From assembly GCF_000090795.2 (NCBI RefSeq), contig NW_003546257.1, positions 87,705 to 151,704 on the forward strand: a DNA stretch of 64,000 nucleotides, read 5' to 3'. Shown one piece after another: positions 44,651-58,584 of the stretch; position 1 is the stretch's first letter; the number at the start of each line of letters is the position of its first letter. This DNA is from Amphimedon queenslandica. Taxonomy: Eukaryota; Porifera; Demospongiae; Haplosclerida; Niphatidae. Below the pieces are notes generated by a model that saw nothing but the letters and a program-made list of their open reading frames with translations, searched no databases and was not told where the DNA came from. The position numbers and the translations under genes are program-made.

Positions 44651-47174
44651 ATGAGCATTTACAGAAAGAAGCAAGTCGCTACTCGTAGAGAATCTGATCC
44701 AGGGCAATACACAATGGCTGCCTGCAGCGTTTTCTCATCATATCCCACCACGAGCCAGCCTTCCACGTATGCGTCCAAGAACCTGCTCGACTTGAGTGAG
44801 AGAGGAAGGATAGGAAGCAGCAGTAGCAGCAGCGGTGCTGGAGGATTCATACGAGACGATATCATGTTCACTCCTCCAAGGTGCAGCACGCCGTCTTCCA
44901 TGCCTCGTTCCCCTGGCCCGAGGTCGGGCGAGTATCTGGGTAGCTCTGGCGGCGGAGTAGCTCATGTTGACCGCCGGGCAGCACTCCTCCAGGACTACTT
45001 CAAATCCACCAATGCGCTCAATCGTTCAATAATGCTAGAGAAATCAACTGTGGAGAATCAGCATGGACACAGCTGGACAATACTCAGTGACAGCAAGAGG
45101 GATGAGATCGTTGACGAACATTTCGTTCCGAGTCAAGTGAGAGACCAATACGACGAGAGAGGACTGACAGCAAACTATGGAAGATCAAGGACTCTTAGTA
45201 GACTTGGCTCCAACCCCGTGAATGGTTTCTTATCACAAAAGACCCACCATTATGAGGACATAGTAAGCTCACGTATAATAGTAATAATGCATAATAAATC
45301 CAATTTTGTCAGAAGAATTCAATAATCCTTAATTGCATGTACACAAGAATGAGATGCATATACTATTGGTTGCATGAGAGAGCTCTATACCCATACAATG
45401 CAATATGCAGTGACATGCACTTTCCCAGAGTACAAGTAGTTGGTTACTCCATCGTTGTGACAGAATCATCAGGTGTTCACATTCCTCCAATGCACAGTTA
45501 TTATAAGAAATAATTCATACGCATGAAGGATATAGTCAGAATGTCATTGACCTTACTCTCTCTCTCTCTTTATAGGATGGAATGTCTGTCCCTCTCTCCC
45601 AACCAGTGACATCAGATTCCAAGAGCAGAGTCACACATAGGACCCTCTCCTATGATAATTCCTCTTCCTCCTCCTCCTCCTCTTCCTCCTCTCCCAGTTT
45701 CTCAAGGAACAAGATGATGAGCTTTAGCATAAGGAGCAAGAAAGTGTCTCCAGTAGCAAACAGAAAGATAGAGCCAAGCATTGATTTCTTGCCACTGTTT
45801 GAAAGAGATGTTAACGATATTGATAACGAGATTGATTTACCAGATGAATCACTCATCAATGATCACGTTGACTCATCTTCTACCGAGGAATCGTTCACAC
45901 GTTTGAGACCACTTCGTTACTCGTTTGGCCGAAAGCTACGAAGCAAAGTTGACCACTCACAGAGCACCAGTGATCTCACAATAACGAACATGAACACAGA
46001 CTCACCATCACTTCAAGATCTTAGGCTTGGATCTTCCACTTTAGATCTGACTGATTTAGACAAAGGACCCAATCCAAGCCCTGATCTTGATCCGCACGCT
46101 CTCATGTCTAGCTCTATGTCGTCAGACGACACCTCAAGTATACTATCATCACAACAATCGCTTGCTGTCCCACCAGATCATGGCCAAATAGCTGGGAGAG
46201 GAAAGGGGCTGCATCGTGTACTAAACGAGGGTTCCTTTAAGCATCCACTCAGTCGGAGTGTGAGGGCTGGATCAAACTACATGACCGTGACATCGGAGAT
46301 GGCTGACAGACGTCAAATGTTTAAAGGGCACATGTCTAGAAAGACTCAATCGGAGAATAACACGAGGGAGAACACACCAGTACCAGATGAAGTAGAGAAG
46401 AGAATGATTCCGCTGATAAAAACAGAGTCACTAACAGAGACGACAGATGGAGTCATGATGAATGCCACCATGGACCTAGTTTCGCCTATGACCAGTCCAC
46501 CAGGATCACCAGCGGCCCACGGTCCATACTACAGCAAAAGAGAGTCAGGATACATATCAAGTTATGGAGAGAATGAAGCTTCGGACGATGACGAGGTATG
46601 TACATGTACATGTATACGTACACACATGTGCACTTTAAGACACCTGCACTGACATGATGAATAGAGCATTGTGCTAGACTTAGTGGCAGATGCTTTCACC
46701 CTTCTTATCAATAAAACAGCATTCCTTTGTACATGTATTGAATGCATCATACAATCGATACCCTTTTGTTGTGTAAAGTATACGTGTACAATTTAAACTC
46801 CTACTCTCCAGAGAGGAGGAAGGGAGGGGGAGAGAAAGGAGTATCGAACACTTTAATTATACCAAAAGTTCATGCGTGTAGTGACAGATGCTGCTTGCAG
46901 AGGGGGGAGGTGTCATTGAGAGTCATTAAGGAGCTATTCATAATAGCTTTGTATTCTCGAATAACTTCCCACTGCATAGCAATACAACCATTACACATAG
47001 TTCATACTATGAGTAAAAGGAAAAGAGAGGAGAGCTATTTCCTATGTACCTGCATTCCTGTAATACATGATAATTATACTCTCTCTCTCTTTGCTTCCAT
47101 AGGCTTCTCCTAGTAGCAGAAATCATCTTAGAACAAAGAAGAAAGGAAGCCATGTGACAGTTACATATCATTAA
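44651..47174 (+). CDS. C1orf198/DUF4706-like protein
   Basis: Three exons: 44651-45262, 45576-46595 and 47103-47174, in phase, 567 aa. Most of the protein is Ser-rich and probably disordered. Residues about 115-170 form one conserved block: DYFKSTNALNRSIMLEK, then HSWTILSDSKRDEIVDEHFV and PSQVRDQY. The spacing YF..(S)IM..K....G.SW.....DEI+D..+V...VR..Y is what I recall for the DUF4706 domain of vertebrate C1orf198, a poorly known cytoplasmic protein. Exon 2 carries a poly-Ser run and many SP/TP and RSxS sites, likely phosphorylated. The last exon ends KKKGSHVTVTYH. The first ATG is used here; an alternative is the ATG at 44714 (MAACSVF). No search was possible, so the family call is moderate. 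Confidence 0.62.
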
Positions 47175-47430
47175 TACGCAATCGTGTATGCACACACATA
47201 CCACACAAAACAAATTGATGTAGTTTGTATTCATTTAAAATTATGTACACTTCTTTTTGTCTTATTCTATTCACTTTTCTCTCTCTCTCTCTCTTTGTAT
47301 TATATTGCTACTCTGTTTGTTGACTGACTGAACTGATACTTTTTAATTTTTGTGATTTATTATTTTGAATCGTTTTCTTCCTCTGTCTCACCCACCTCTT
47401 TTCAACTGACTCACTTGGTAATGACTGGTA

Positions 47431-47464
<34 letters not shown>

Positions 47465-50400
47465 GACTGATTGTTGTGATGTTATACACATTCACATTGT
47501 ATAGCCAAATAACAATTAAAAAAAAATAATCTACTGAATATATTAAAACCAGCAGCAACAGCAGGAGGAGTAGAAGCAAGACTATATGCCAAATATGACA
47601 GTCCAATGTAATACAATAGGCAGCTTTTAAAACACATTAATGCATTGCCCTAATCAAAATAGGAACAAGACTAAATAGGCAATAGGAGAGTGTTTTTGAG
47701 CACATCATACCATAACTTGTAGCCAACTCTCACACGGATGGCTACATTCATAGGACAAGACAGACAGCTGCTCCTTACAACATGGATGTCTATACAAAAC
47801 AGGAAGACTCTCCCAACAACAGTTATAACAAACTCAAAGAATGCGAATCATCTGTTTATCTGCCTTTAAAACAGGACAAAACAACAAATCAAAATTATTT
47901 CTGACTTCTTTGCAAGTCTGCGTGTACCTACAATAATAATGATAATATACACACATGGATGTACTGGCTGGGGAGTATAACAATGGGACAATGTATCAAT
48001 AAGGACATTAGATTAAGTACACACATGCAGTCACATAATAAATAAGGAAATAGTCCCTGACTCTCCTACACAGTAAGGAATCCTTGACCGATAAAGTGAG
48101 AAGAAGTATAATACATGGATTATAAATATTGCTTCATTTTGCTCAATTACGGCAGCAGCTAATCACAAGGTATAAGGAAAGGAGCCGCCCGTACTTCATA
48201 GCACGCACATACACAATACTCCGCCCGTGCATGGATCATTTACTGAGGTGTGTGCTATATGATACAACTGGTAAATAGAGTGAGAGGGAGAGAGTGTATA
48301 TCTATACTCTATCTCAATACTCTATGCGTCACGTACTACCTTTGTAAAATGAAAATCAAACAATTTCATACGAGTGTATGTGACACATGATACATTACTT
48401 GTAAGAATGCGCGAACTAAGTTGGCAGGCAGCCAGGAGGACAGAGAGGAAAGACCACTTTTAAAATTAGATACAAACATGTGCACGCGTTCCATGTAGAT
48501 AAACATTTACACATGTATGTGTGGGTCAAGCTAATTCCAGAGAAATGTAGAGCAAAAAATTGCTCTTGGCTGTACCAGTTAACCTCCCTTTCAGCTGTGC
48601 ATATGTGCAGTTGTACTTGGAATGTCAACCAATCTCCATCATTTCTACAGTTGTCAATATAAATGAATTTTATATAATTCTACTTAATAAAGTAAAGAAG
48701 GTATATTACTTACAGCGTAGACATTCTTCACACATGACGACTTTAGCACACACACACAGAATGGTCACATAGACACATGTACAAGAGAAAAATGTATTAT
48801 ATAAATTATAAAATTATATATGCACGCACACACACACACACACGTCACAAACTACAATGTAGTACTACAGTTTGGATTTTATAAAGTTCAAGAATTTCAA
48901 AGGAGAGTGTAAAGTATAATAATCATGAGACTATTAACAGCATGCACAGCACACACAATACCAGCTTTGTTTCCATGATACAAAGAACTGCATTCAGTCA
49001 TGTAGTGAATAGTTGATACACAAATTTGTCTCTATACGCAGTTTTACACACGACCAATTGAATAAACATCCACAAACATGCACATCATTGTTATAATGAT
49101 AGGAAATTCTGAACATCTGTGCCAATATATTCAAAAATGTAACAACAAATTATTAATTTTAATCAGGTATTTGACCGTCTATCCCACATGTGTACTTTCC
49201 CCACCAACAAAAAAACAAGAAAAATACAAGCAAAGCAGGGAGGGAGAGAATCAGTAATGCAGCACAACATAAACTAATATTAGATTTTTAAGGTGATGTA
49301 GATATACATTGCCAACACCCTATCAAATAATGATGCATGACATAGAAAAGGCTCAGACAATAATCCCTATGTGTAGACAGACAAGACTCTATGCCCTGCT
49401 AACAGTATGACACTATCCTTTATGGAAGCACAAGCAAGGGCTACTCAAATGAGCAAATAGTGTCAGCAAGTGTGCCATATGCAGCAGGTCGTAGCTTTTG
49501 AGCAGGCAACAAGATACAAGAATAGGAAGAATTACAATCTTTAATGATGTGTATGAACAATATAAGTCTGTTAGAAGTGGCACAGAAAAAAAGGAATAAA
49601 GGAATAAAGAACAATGAAACAAAGAGAAATAAAGAGAAGGATATGTTTGTCACAAAAAATTAAACTGCATGCATGATGACATGTATTACAGGTATTTGAG
49701 CTCACGTAATGACAGATAATCAAGTCATTTTAGCCAAAAGGTAAACACCACTCTATGATGCTAATCGAACCAATCACTTGATACAAGTATTGCAAGAATG
49801 TCACTTTAAGTAAACTCTAGCCAGGAACAGGAATAATAATAACTAAAAATACACACATACAGAGGCACTTCCATGGAAATAAACAACGTCAATTATGATT
49901 TTGACAAGAAATATTTTAATTCAACGTGACAGTATGCAGCAAGCCTTCCCTAAGGACAAGATGCTTATAGAAAAGCATAGCCTAGTATACAAGCATAGCA
50001 TACACTAGCAATGCAGACTGAGTGACTCTATAATCATTCATTCCCTTCCAACCTACACATGGCCAGCATACATGTACATGTAGTACATTTTAAAAAATTC
50101 TAATTAACTAGTATTGGTATGTCACATAGATGATGCATATGTGCACATGCAGAGGATGTACTACAGAATGCTATACTGTTACAAGCTATATTTAATATGC
50201 CTTATGCATAATAGCGGATATTGAAAACCACAGCAAAATTGTTGAAAGCATTTCCTTATATTATGACACTTAAAATGTATTAGAGGAACTCATTAGTAAA
50301 AGAACAGGATAAAAACAACGTAATAATAATGCTTATTAAGACTACTAAGACTATTATTAAGAGAGGAATTTGTTGCTAGTAATTTAGTACACAGAGAGAT

Positions 50401-51332
50401 GGGAGATGTCACAGCTAAAGGGTATAACCTATAAAAGGTGTGGAATAATCCCTTACACTATTGGCAATAGTACACTCTCTGTAAATCATGTACTCTTGCT
50501 ATCGGTAATGTTGCCTAACAGAATAATTATATGTTTAGTACCATCTCTCAACTAGGGACATGCCAGCCACATCACAGCTCTTGCGAAACATGACATACAC
50601 AATTCAATATATACATGCACCCAAGTCAGTGTCTGGGATATACATGTACATGTAGTAGACTCCATATTTTCACGCTACAAAAAAATGTGTCCCATATGGC
50701 AAGAAAGAGCTGGGTACGTAGGGGCAAAGGATTGTTTATGAATCAACGGAATTTTCATATTTCAGGAATTATAAGATTTATTATTGTATATAGTGGCCTG
50801 ACTAATGTCCTCAAGCTATAGTTCAATGAAACAAATCAAACACATTTTTACCAAATGATTATCATATCACAGAGGCTGTTAAAATAAACTGTCATAAAGT
50901 GTCATCTCTTCTTAGTGACTAAATATATGCATGTATGTACATGTGTACATACAAATAGTGTATGTACATGTACTTAAATTAAAGTGAAAATATGTTCATT
51001 ATGACCATAAAATGGTCAAATGGTTAGTATAGTGGAAACTAGAGCTGATGTTATAATTTATATCACAACCTACTCCTCCTCCTCTCTCTCTCTCTTACTC
51101 TCTCCCTCTCTTTCCTTCCATTCCTGCCTCCTTTTTTCCTCCCATTAATCAAATTATTATTAAAATATTACTAAAATAAATAAAATAATGCTTGTATCAC
51201 ACACACACACATACTGATACAAACACTAAGAGATTGGACTGCTGCCTAATTGCCTATACTATAAGAAGTGATGCCTGGGGATAAGTGAAGGATAGAGTTA
51301 GACGGCTTGGCGTACATGTACATGTACTTGTC
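47175..51332. other. 4.2-kb region with no supported gene
   Basis: The region lies between the converging 3' ends of the DUF4706-like gene (plus) and TTC8 (minus). It contains (ATT)n at about 47430-47463, (CA)n at about 48824-48842, a CT run near 51075-51110 and scattered ACATGT arrays. None of the short frames shows recognisable similarity or splice-linked partners. Confidence 0.45.
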
Positions 51333-53474
51333 TTAGAGAGCTTCAAAGTGTTGCTGTATTTGCTTCAATAGCTCCTGAGACTCAATGTGATCAGGATATA
51401 CTTCTAGAGACTTCTTGACAGCTTTATAGCTTTTATGAAGACAACCAATCTAAGAGAAATGGGGAACAAAATAAACAAAACTAAAATTAAATATTAATCG
51501 GAGCCACCATATGTAAATCCTAATATATGGTGTTACAATGGATATGTACATGTATCAAAGCATCCAATAAGCATATCCAGATACACACTTGTTTATCATA
51601 AATTACTCCATTGTGAGCATGCCTCTCTGCTTATTGCCCAATGGTGAAACACAACACCAGTCCAACCAATTAGCTTTGTTTATGTATCTTATAACTCAAT
51701 CCTTGACTCAAAGGATTCATTTAACAGCTAAGAGTATGACAGACATGCTTGTTTCACAGAAAGGGAGAGAGAGAGAGGAGGAGGAGTGGGAGAGAAGCCA
51801 GTGTACACCTGATATACAGTGCAATAGCACAGTAACAATAGGTAGTAATTGACTATTGAGTCATTGCTTTCCAATTATCAAAATACATGTACACGCATGT
51901 ACAAGAACTATATAGTCATTTATTTATTAGGAACACAAATATGAGTGTGCATTCCAACTGGTACCTAATATAGAATATGAGATATAAGCTGGTAAGTGTA
52001 TGTACTGATATGGTACATTGTAGTAATTGATGACTGTACCTTCTGAGATGCCAAAGCAATGTTGTAATGAGGCTCATAAAGATGGGGAGCCAACTGTACA
52101 CTGACATTGTAGCAGGCTAAAGACTGGAGGGAGGGAGAGAGAGACGGGGGAGAGAGAAAAAGAATAACAAAAAGTGTCAAATATAATTATAAATTATAAT
52201 CTAAGAATCATGAGACCATTAAATATTCAGGAGGAGGACAATCAAATTAACCTTAATAATAAACTCAAAGGAGAACAAATCATTTATTGCAGCGAGTTGT
52301 ACGTGTACATGTACTGCTAATACACGTACATGTACATTTAATGAACGTACATGTACATGTACGTTGAATACTGCACATGGTACATGGTGTTTGTTCTATG
52401 GCTACACACAAAGTGGTAAAAATGCATCGGATTCTTTATCAAATTATTTCATAGGCAAATTAAATCTGAAGACTTGTAAGCTACAAATTTTAATAATAAT
52501 AACAAGTGCAAGCAAAAGACATCGTGACCAGTCGTAAACACAAGCTGTAAAAAGTAAATGAAATTTTAAAATAAATTGCATAGCAATTGCCCTATACCAG
52601 GGTGTCCTGAAGTTACTCCAAAATCGAGATAAAGTCCCTGTACAGGAACTTTAGCCAAATTTTGCCAGAAATGACTAGGAGAGAATTCTCAATTTTTATA
52701 ATTTTTCCTGATACATATACATGTTCTTATGTCATGTAGCAAGTTAGAACCGATTCCGATCAAAATTAGATTTTTTATGAATTTTTAAAGTTCCTCAAAA
52801 AGCCATGTACTACACTGCATATTGCAGTGCTTGTCAGCTCATGAAGCTCATACTATGTGGGAAACCCTGCCCAATACATGTAACAGTGAATCCAATGAGA
52901 TTATGCTATAGGGGTGAGCTCACTTTCTCTCCCTTTTTATTCTGCCATTCCAATACACCAAGGTTGTTATAAGCCTCTGCATGATTATTGTCATGAGTAA
53001 TGGCCAGCTTGAAGCACTGATAGGCTAGTTTAGTATCACCAGTTCCCTAAATGAGAGGAAACAATTGAAGAGAGAGAGAGAGAGAGAAAATAAAAATGAG
53101 GACAATAGAAACCTAAAATAGTACACATGCACACATGTCCTAATTTCCTCCACAGGATTCATATCAAATAATGAAGACACTCAAGCATATATAGAGAGAG
53201 AGAGAGAGAGTGAGAGGGCGAGTTAATCAATTAGCGAAATGAGATTAGACACTATTATCAGACAAGACAAGACAGACAAAAATTTAATTATGCGAATGTG
53301 TACAAGATAGAGAGTGGATAATTAATTAGTCACTCTTATTGGTACAAGCAAGTATAGATACATGTATATATGCATGTACATGTACATGAATGCCACGAAC
53401 CTAACAGCCTGGGCTAATAATTTATGTCAACACATTAAGAGATTAGCCTATTTATCTGTCTATATTTCTCCTCT

Positions 53475-53551
<77 letters not shown>

Positions 53552-56500
53552 AATATCTTTTTATATTATTTATATTTCTGGTGTACATGTACAACATGAG
53601 ACTCATTACAATACAATTATACACTGTAAATACACTTAAAAAGGAATGAATACACCATGTGGAGACTACAAAGAGAGACCCTTCAGTCATCATATGATGA
53701 CACAATAAATAATTATAAAAATGACAACACAGCCACCGAGACACATGCCCCACACTCAATGTAATAATAAAGTCACGGACTGTAATGATTAATAATTCAC
53801 AGTCACATAGACACACACATACAGACGTGTAGATCTACTGTACATGCAGAGAAGAGAAGAGCGGCTTTGCAAGAACATGGCCACACACAGCAAACAATTT
53901 TGTCATATTTTGGCTAATAACTGCACGCATAATCTATTCCCATTATTAATGCAATAATAACTATTCACAATGGATCGTTTAAAGGCCATTAGGAGAGAGA
54001 GTAAATATTTCTTAGCTAACAAATTAATACATAAAAACCTCCACTTAAGATTACTACTATAATTACTACAATTCCTAATTGTTACAAAATGAGACTAACA
54101 TGTACATACATGTACATCAAGCATGTGTGTAGTTTAATGAATGCAGTGGTGGTTGGATAGCAACAGACGTACCACACTATGGACTATAATGATAACAAAA
54201 CTATGGACTATTAGCAGATTATACAAAACAAAAAAATACTCAATAATACAACATGCCTACCAAATTTGTAAACAATTATTCTTAATCTAAAAAATGCCCC
54301 ATATGCTATGCATTGTAATTCAAGTTTCATTTCATTTTATCTAATTTCCTCACCACTGCCAGTTGTCCTATGTTATACCATATATCGGCGAGTGTCTCCA
54401 ACGACGCCAAAGAGAGAGACTTCTGGAAACAACTCAGGGAGAAGTCGTACTGCTGAGCATAATAGCAACACAAACCAAGGTTGTTGAAGAGCTCAGCATT
54501 GTACACGCCCATCTGTAGCAAACGCCTGAGAGAAAATGACAATTATATATGAAAACTCACAGCAATACTTGTACATGTACATACATGTAATAATATATAG
54601 GTAGCTTACATCCATTAAGCATTTTTTATTAATATTTTAATATTTTATAGTTAAAAGCAATGTGTACTAGCCTATAGTAGCTGAGGGCTATCTCTGGCTG
54701 ATCGGAATAAAAGTAGTTAGTGGCAATGCAAGCAATGGCCTCAACACAAGTGCTGTCAGATTGAAGGGCCTCTCTATAATGCTGTATAGACTGATCAGTG
54801 TCACTTAAACCCTGTAAGAGGAGAGAGAGAGAGAGGGAGGGAGAGGGAGAGAGAGGGAGTGAGAGGGAGAGAGAGGGAGAGAGAGAGGGGGGAGAGGGGG
54901 AGGGAGAGAGTATTAGTGCAAGTACAAATAAAAGCATCATCTACATGTGTGTTTACTCTCAACTCATTACTATTAAGATGACGTGTAGACATGCAATTAA
55001 TGCAAAGCCAATAATGAATAGAATTAAGTCCATGATCTCTTACTTCATATATTCTTGCCATTCCAATGAGTAAACTCGTGTCTTTAGGAAACTTCTCCAA
55101 TCCCTAGAGAAAGAGAGTAAAAGAACAGAAGGAAGATAAAGTAAGAAAGAGGGAGAGACAAGGAATTAACAGACAAACAAATCAATCAATAAAAAGAGGA
55201 TCCGATCAAAACAAGTTTGTAACCATCAATTGGAGACAATTAGCGAAACAGCTGGGAAAGAATGCAGAGCGTAATTATTTTAAAAATTATAGTCAATAAT
55301 TGAAAGGCTGGCACATTGGATGGATGCATGTACTGGCGGAGCAGTAAACAGACATTATTGAATCAGTTGAATATTCAAAATATCTACACACAATCATCAC
55401 ACATGTGCAGTATAGCTCCATAAGTATAATCATGAACTACAGTATCCACTGTACATGTATAGACACATCATGCAGTGATCGAATGATTGAGTTATACTAA
55501 ATTGCTAACACATGACTTCATTACTGTTGAGCAACACTATTTCATTGTTAATAAGGAAAAGTGTTCTCTCTGTGTTTAATTTGACTAACTTCCAAGTTAG
55601 GCTACAAGCATATGTACATGTCCTATCAAGCATGTCCTATCATTTCTTCACTAAGCTTCCATATCCCGCTCTTACTTTTCTGTAATACTCCAGTGCCTTT
55701 AGAGGTTGATCCAGTTTAATGTACAGCTTGCAAAGGTAGAGGTACATGTCAATGCAATGGAAGTATTCAGTGGTTCCTTTGGTGATGGGGTGAGGGACTT
55801 TATTGCTCCTAAGAGCCGAGAGATACTGTCCCTCTGCATCTCTGTACAGCCCCAGTCTATAGTAGCACTTCCCTAGCTGGACTTTCCACCACCAGTCCTC
55901 AAATCTACATGATTCTGTAGCATGTGCTGCCAACTGTAAAGCCTGGGGAGCGGTGAGGGAGAATACAGTGATATTCAATGCATGTCTCCCACTCTTCATT
56001 CTCTTCATCTTTCTTGGAATAACCTCTTACTCACTTCCTCCATAACATTCCCTCTCTGTCACCTTTCCTCCCTCTTTCTGCTTGAGTGACTCTCATTCTT
56101 CTCTCTCTCCCTCTTTCTCCCCCTCTCTCCCTCTTTCTTCCCCTCTCTCCCTCCCTCCCTCCCTCTCTCCCTCCCTCTCTCTCTCCCCCCTTTCTCTCCC
56201 CTCCTCTCTCTCTCACACACAAACACACAATGCTTACACTTCTAAAATTACTCTCATGATGAAATAGATACTCAAACAATACCTAACAGAGAAAATGTAG
56301 CAATAAAATGAAGCAAATGAAGTAGTTATTTCCTTATAAACTCACTTTAGCCAGTGCTGGTTTCTGAGCATAAGTTGCCAAGTTCAGTTTCGTTACATCA
56401 ATGAAAGACCCACCTGGTTCAGTTAGCATTGACGCCTAACAATAATACAGAACATGCACATCTAAAAACCATAATGAAAAATCTGCTTTAAAATAACAAA

Positions 56501-58480
56501 AAAAGTAATTTCTAAATCGACCACATTGTATGTTTACTATAATTTCAAACATTAGCTACACGTCCTTGTTAATTATAAAAAGTAGCAAAGATACGGTGAT
56601 TGACCAAAAGGGCATGTTCCCTAACTTCCCTTCCCTTGAGTTTGTGTGTGGCCTACATTGGAGGCACATTTTTCCGACGGACAAATCGATACATGTATGG
56701 ATGTACTATAAATGGACAAAATACTTAAATTACTAAATTAATTATCGGTGAGCAATAATAATGATATCAAGTAACAGCGACATTACCATATGTCATGTAT
56801 ACATGTATTTCATAATAATAGCATGCTCAGTTTAGCAGGGAATGCAACGTAACAATTATACAATGACACATGTAACATGCGCGTAATTATACGCATTTAT
56901 GCATGCATGTGCATGTATCATGTACATGTACACTCATAACTTAATGCCATATGACTACAAAATTAGCAGCTGCAAGCAAAGATGCTCGCACAAACGTAAT
57001 AACATAGAGAATTGGATTGAGAGTCCATTAGATACTGTGCATATCATACAAGAGCTAATTGAATCAGTCAGAGCAGAAATATCTTTAACATCTCAATTTA
57101 AGTTGTACTAGTGTAAACACATAAATGACAATAGATAGGTGAAAGAAAGATTTAAGTTACAAAGGCAAATATTGACCATTTTTGATAAATCGACATTTTA
57201 AATTATATATCATGTACTATATTATATAGTAAAGAGATTTTGATCCAATTTTGAGCAACTTTATAAATTCATAAAAAATCCAATCTTGATAGGAATCAGC
57301 TCAAACTTGCTAAACAACATAAGAACATGTATATGTATCAGGAAAAACTATAAAAATAGAGAATTCTCTCCTAGTCATTTTTGATGAAATTTGGCCAAAG
57401 ACACTGTACTATAGTACAGGGACTTTGGCCTGATTTTGGAGCAACTTTAAAAATTCATAAAAAAATCCAATTTTAATAGCAATCCCCTAAAACTACTACA
57501 CAATACATGCATCACTTACTGTTCCAAGTCGAATAAATCTTCCAGAAGAACTGGTAATTGGCCTATTACATCACATGAGAGTCACATGATGAGATTCAAG
57601 TAAGGACCAAGTAATAGCATACCTTGCAGTCTGAGCTGTCCGTGGAGCTTTGATTGCTTGCTCTAACGAGGTACCTCCTCCTCCCATTTGAGTACCAGGA
57701 CGGAGGAAACCAGAGACTGGCCGACCCACTTGAGATACAGGCCTAGAGGAGAATTAGTGAAAAGTATTACGAATAGTTTAACGAATAGTTTTGTTACCTC
57801 ACTCCTTGGCTGGTCCCAATTCTTCCAGTAGCTACAGCAGTGGGTTGACGCAGTGATGTACCAGGTCCTAGGGGGTATAAAAGAAAGAGACATTGAAAAC
57901 TTGTACTTGCTTTTAATTTGAGATTAAAAATTTAAAAAATATGCATGGGCTACTATCATTATGTAAGTATTTCCCTTAAAAATGGTAAAATCTTTAATCT
58001 TTATACTATTATAAATATGCTATAAATAAACTAGAAAGGTATTATATAATTATGCATAAATCAGCTTCAGAAAAAATCAAAATGGACATTGGGCATTCAT
58101 GCAAAATTAATAGCATCAAACCACACCCACTTGCGACATCGGCAATCTTGTTATCGTCCATCGTGAGTTCAGCAATGCCCTCATCCTCCACTTCAGTCTC
58201 GTCAATGTAAGTCTGCTCCGTTAGTGAGCGGACCTTCAAAAACCACACAGCCTGAGGGGGAGGTAAGAATTAAAATCAATAATAATTATTTTTATTCTTC
58301 GTTTTAAAATAGAGTTTGAGGTGTTCTGATTTCTTTCACCTGGTCCCGTGGGTTCTTCTCCAGTAATTGGTTACAAATGTCAAGACAGTCTCCAAATCTT
58401 CTGTGTCTAAATAATGTAAGAGCCATAAATAACGGATCCACTCCACTTTGAAAGTTCCCTCCTTCACGCCTCGCCGCCAT
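51333..58480 (-). CDS. TTC8: TTC8/BBS8, TPR subunit of the BBSome
   Basis: Fourteen exons on the minus strand: 58480-58340, 58251-58131, 57867-57798, 57742-57623, 57562-57520, 56435-56346, 56282-56238, 55942-55676, 55103-55044, 54811-54672, 54525-54354, 53046-52924, 52123-52040 and 51449-51333, giving 530 aa (human about 531-541). The BBSome carries membrane proteins in and out of cilia. Diagnostic stretches are YIDETEVEDEGIAELTMDDN near the start, the GRPVSGFLRPGTQ and RPITSSSGRFIRLGT blocks, and TPRs beginning FEDWWWKVQLGKCYYRLGLY. Next come EAIACIATNYFYSDQPEIAL, LLQMGVYNAELFNNLGLCCY, NNHAEAYNNLGVLEWQNKKG and QLAPHLYEPHYNIALASQK. Intron 10 starts with GC instead of GT. Introns hold two palindrome-core repeats. 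The start codon lies 104 bp downstream of the L2HGDH stop. Confidence 0.97.
52297..52366. repeat. Cluster of ACATGTACATGT palindromic repeats
   Basis: Three nested palindromic blocks (ACGTGTACATGTAC, ACGTACATGTACAT, AACGTACATGTACATGTACG) within 70 bp in TTC8 intron 12. The same hexamer series occurs dozens of times in the window (for example 9840, 14445-14480, 22091, 23428, 30275, 42265, 43230, 53375). Confidence 0.85.
52590..52815 (+). repeat. Intronic palindrome-core repeat copy (TTC8 intron 12)
   Basis: The core is shortened to AAAGTCCCTGTACAGGAACTTT (still largely palindromic), then GAGAGAATTCTCAATTTTTA, ATGTAGCAAGTTAGAACCGA and TTTATGAATTTTTAAAGTTC. Antisense to TTC8. Confidence 0.8.
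53466..53550. repeat. (CT)n microsatellite
   Basis: About 40 uninterrupted CT units in TTC8 intron 11. Confidence 0.95.
54813..54910. repeat. (GA)n/(GGGAGA)n tract next to a TTC8 acceptor
   Basis: On the transcribed strand this is a CT/CCCTCT tract leading into the CTTACAG acceptor of exon 10 (54811), a second case of a microsatellite acting as a polypyrimidine tract. Confidence 0.85.
56100..56220. repeat. CT-rich low-complexity tract
   Basis: CCCTCTCT-type repeats in TTC8 intron 7. The long Ser/Pro/Leu or Arg/Glu/Gly frames here are artefacts. Confidence 0.9.
57195..57515 (-). repeat. Intronic palindrome-core repeat copy (TTC8 intron 5)
   Basis: About one and a half units with one degraded core (GTACTATATTATATAGTA, about 57210) and one almost intact core (CACTGTACTATAGTACAGGG, about 57402-57421), about 192 bp apart. 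The orientation matches TTC8. The element begins directly after the exon 5 donor. Confidence 0.88.
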
Positions 58481-58584
58481 TTTGTTTTAATTAACTACTT
58501 ATTAATTAGACACACCCAACAACTCACGCCCACGTTTAATTATCAACAATAAATAATTATTATTTTTATCATTAAAAAAATGTT
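58481..58584 (-). promoter_or_regulatory. 104-bp gap between L2HGDH stop and TTC8 start
   Basis: Both genes are on the minus strand. The gap must hold the L2HGDH 3' end and the TTC8 promoter and 5' UTR, or else the two are co-transcribed. The sequence is AT-rich near L2HGDH and contains GGGCGTGAGTTGTTGGGTGT (about 58508-58530). Confidence 0.55.

Noticed and set aside
54798-55073. Arg/Glu-rich frame over the GA tract
   Set aside because: It is a translation of the purine microsatellite beside TTC8 exon 10.
56031-56279. Arg/Glu/Gly-rich minus-strand frame
   Set aside because: It reads through a CT-rich low-complexity intron; only its first 15 residues are the genuine TTC8 exon 56282-56238.
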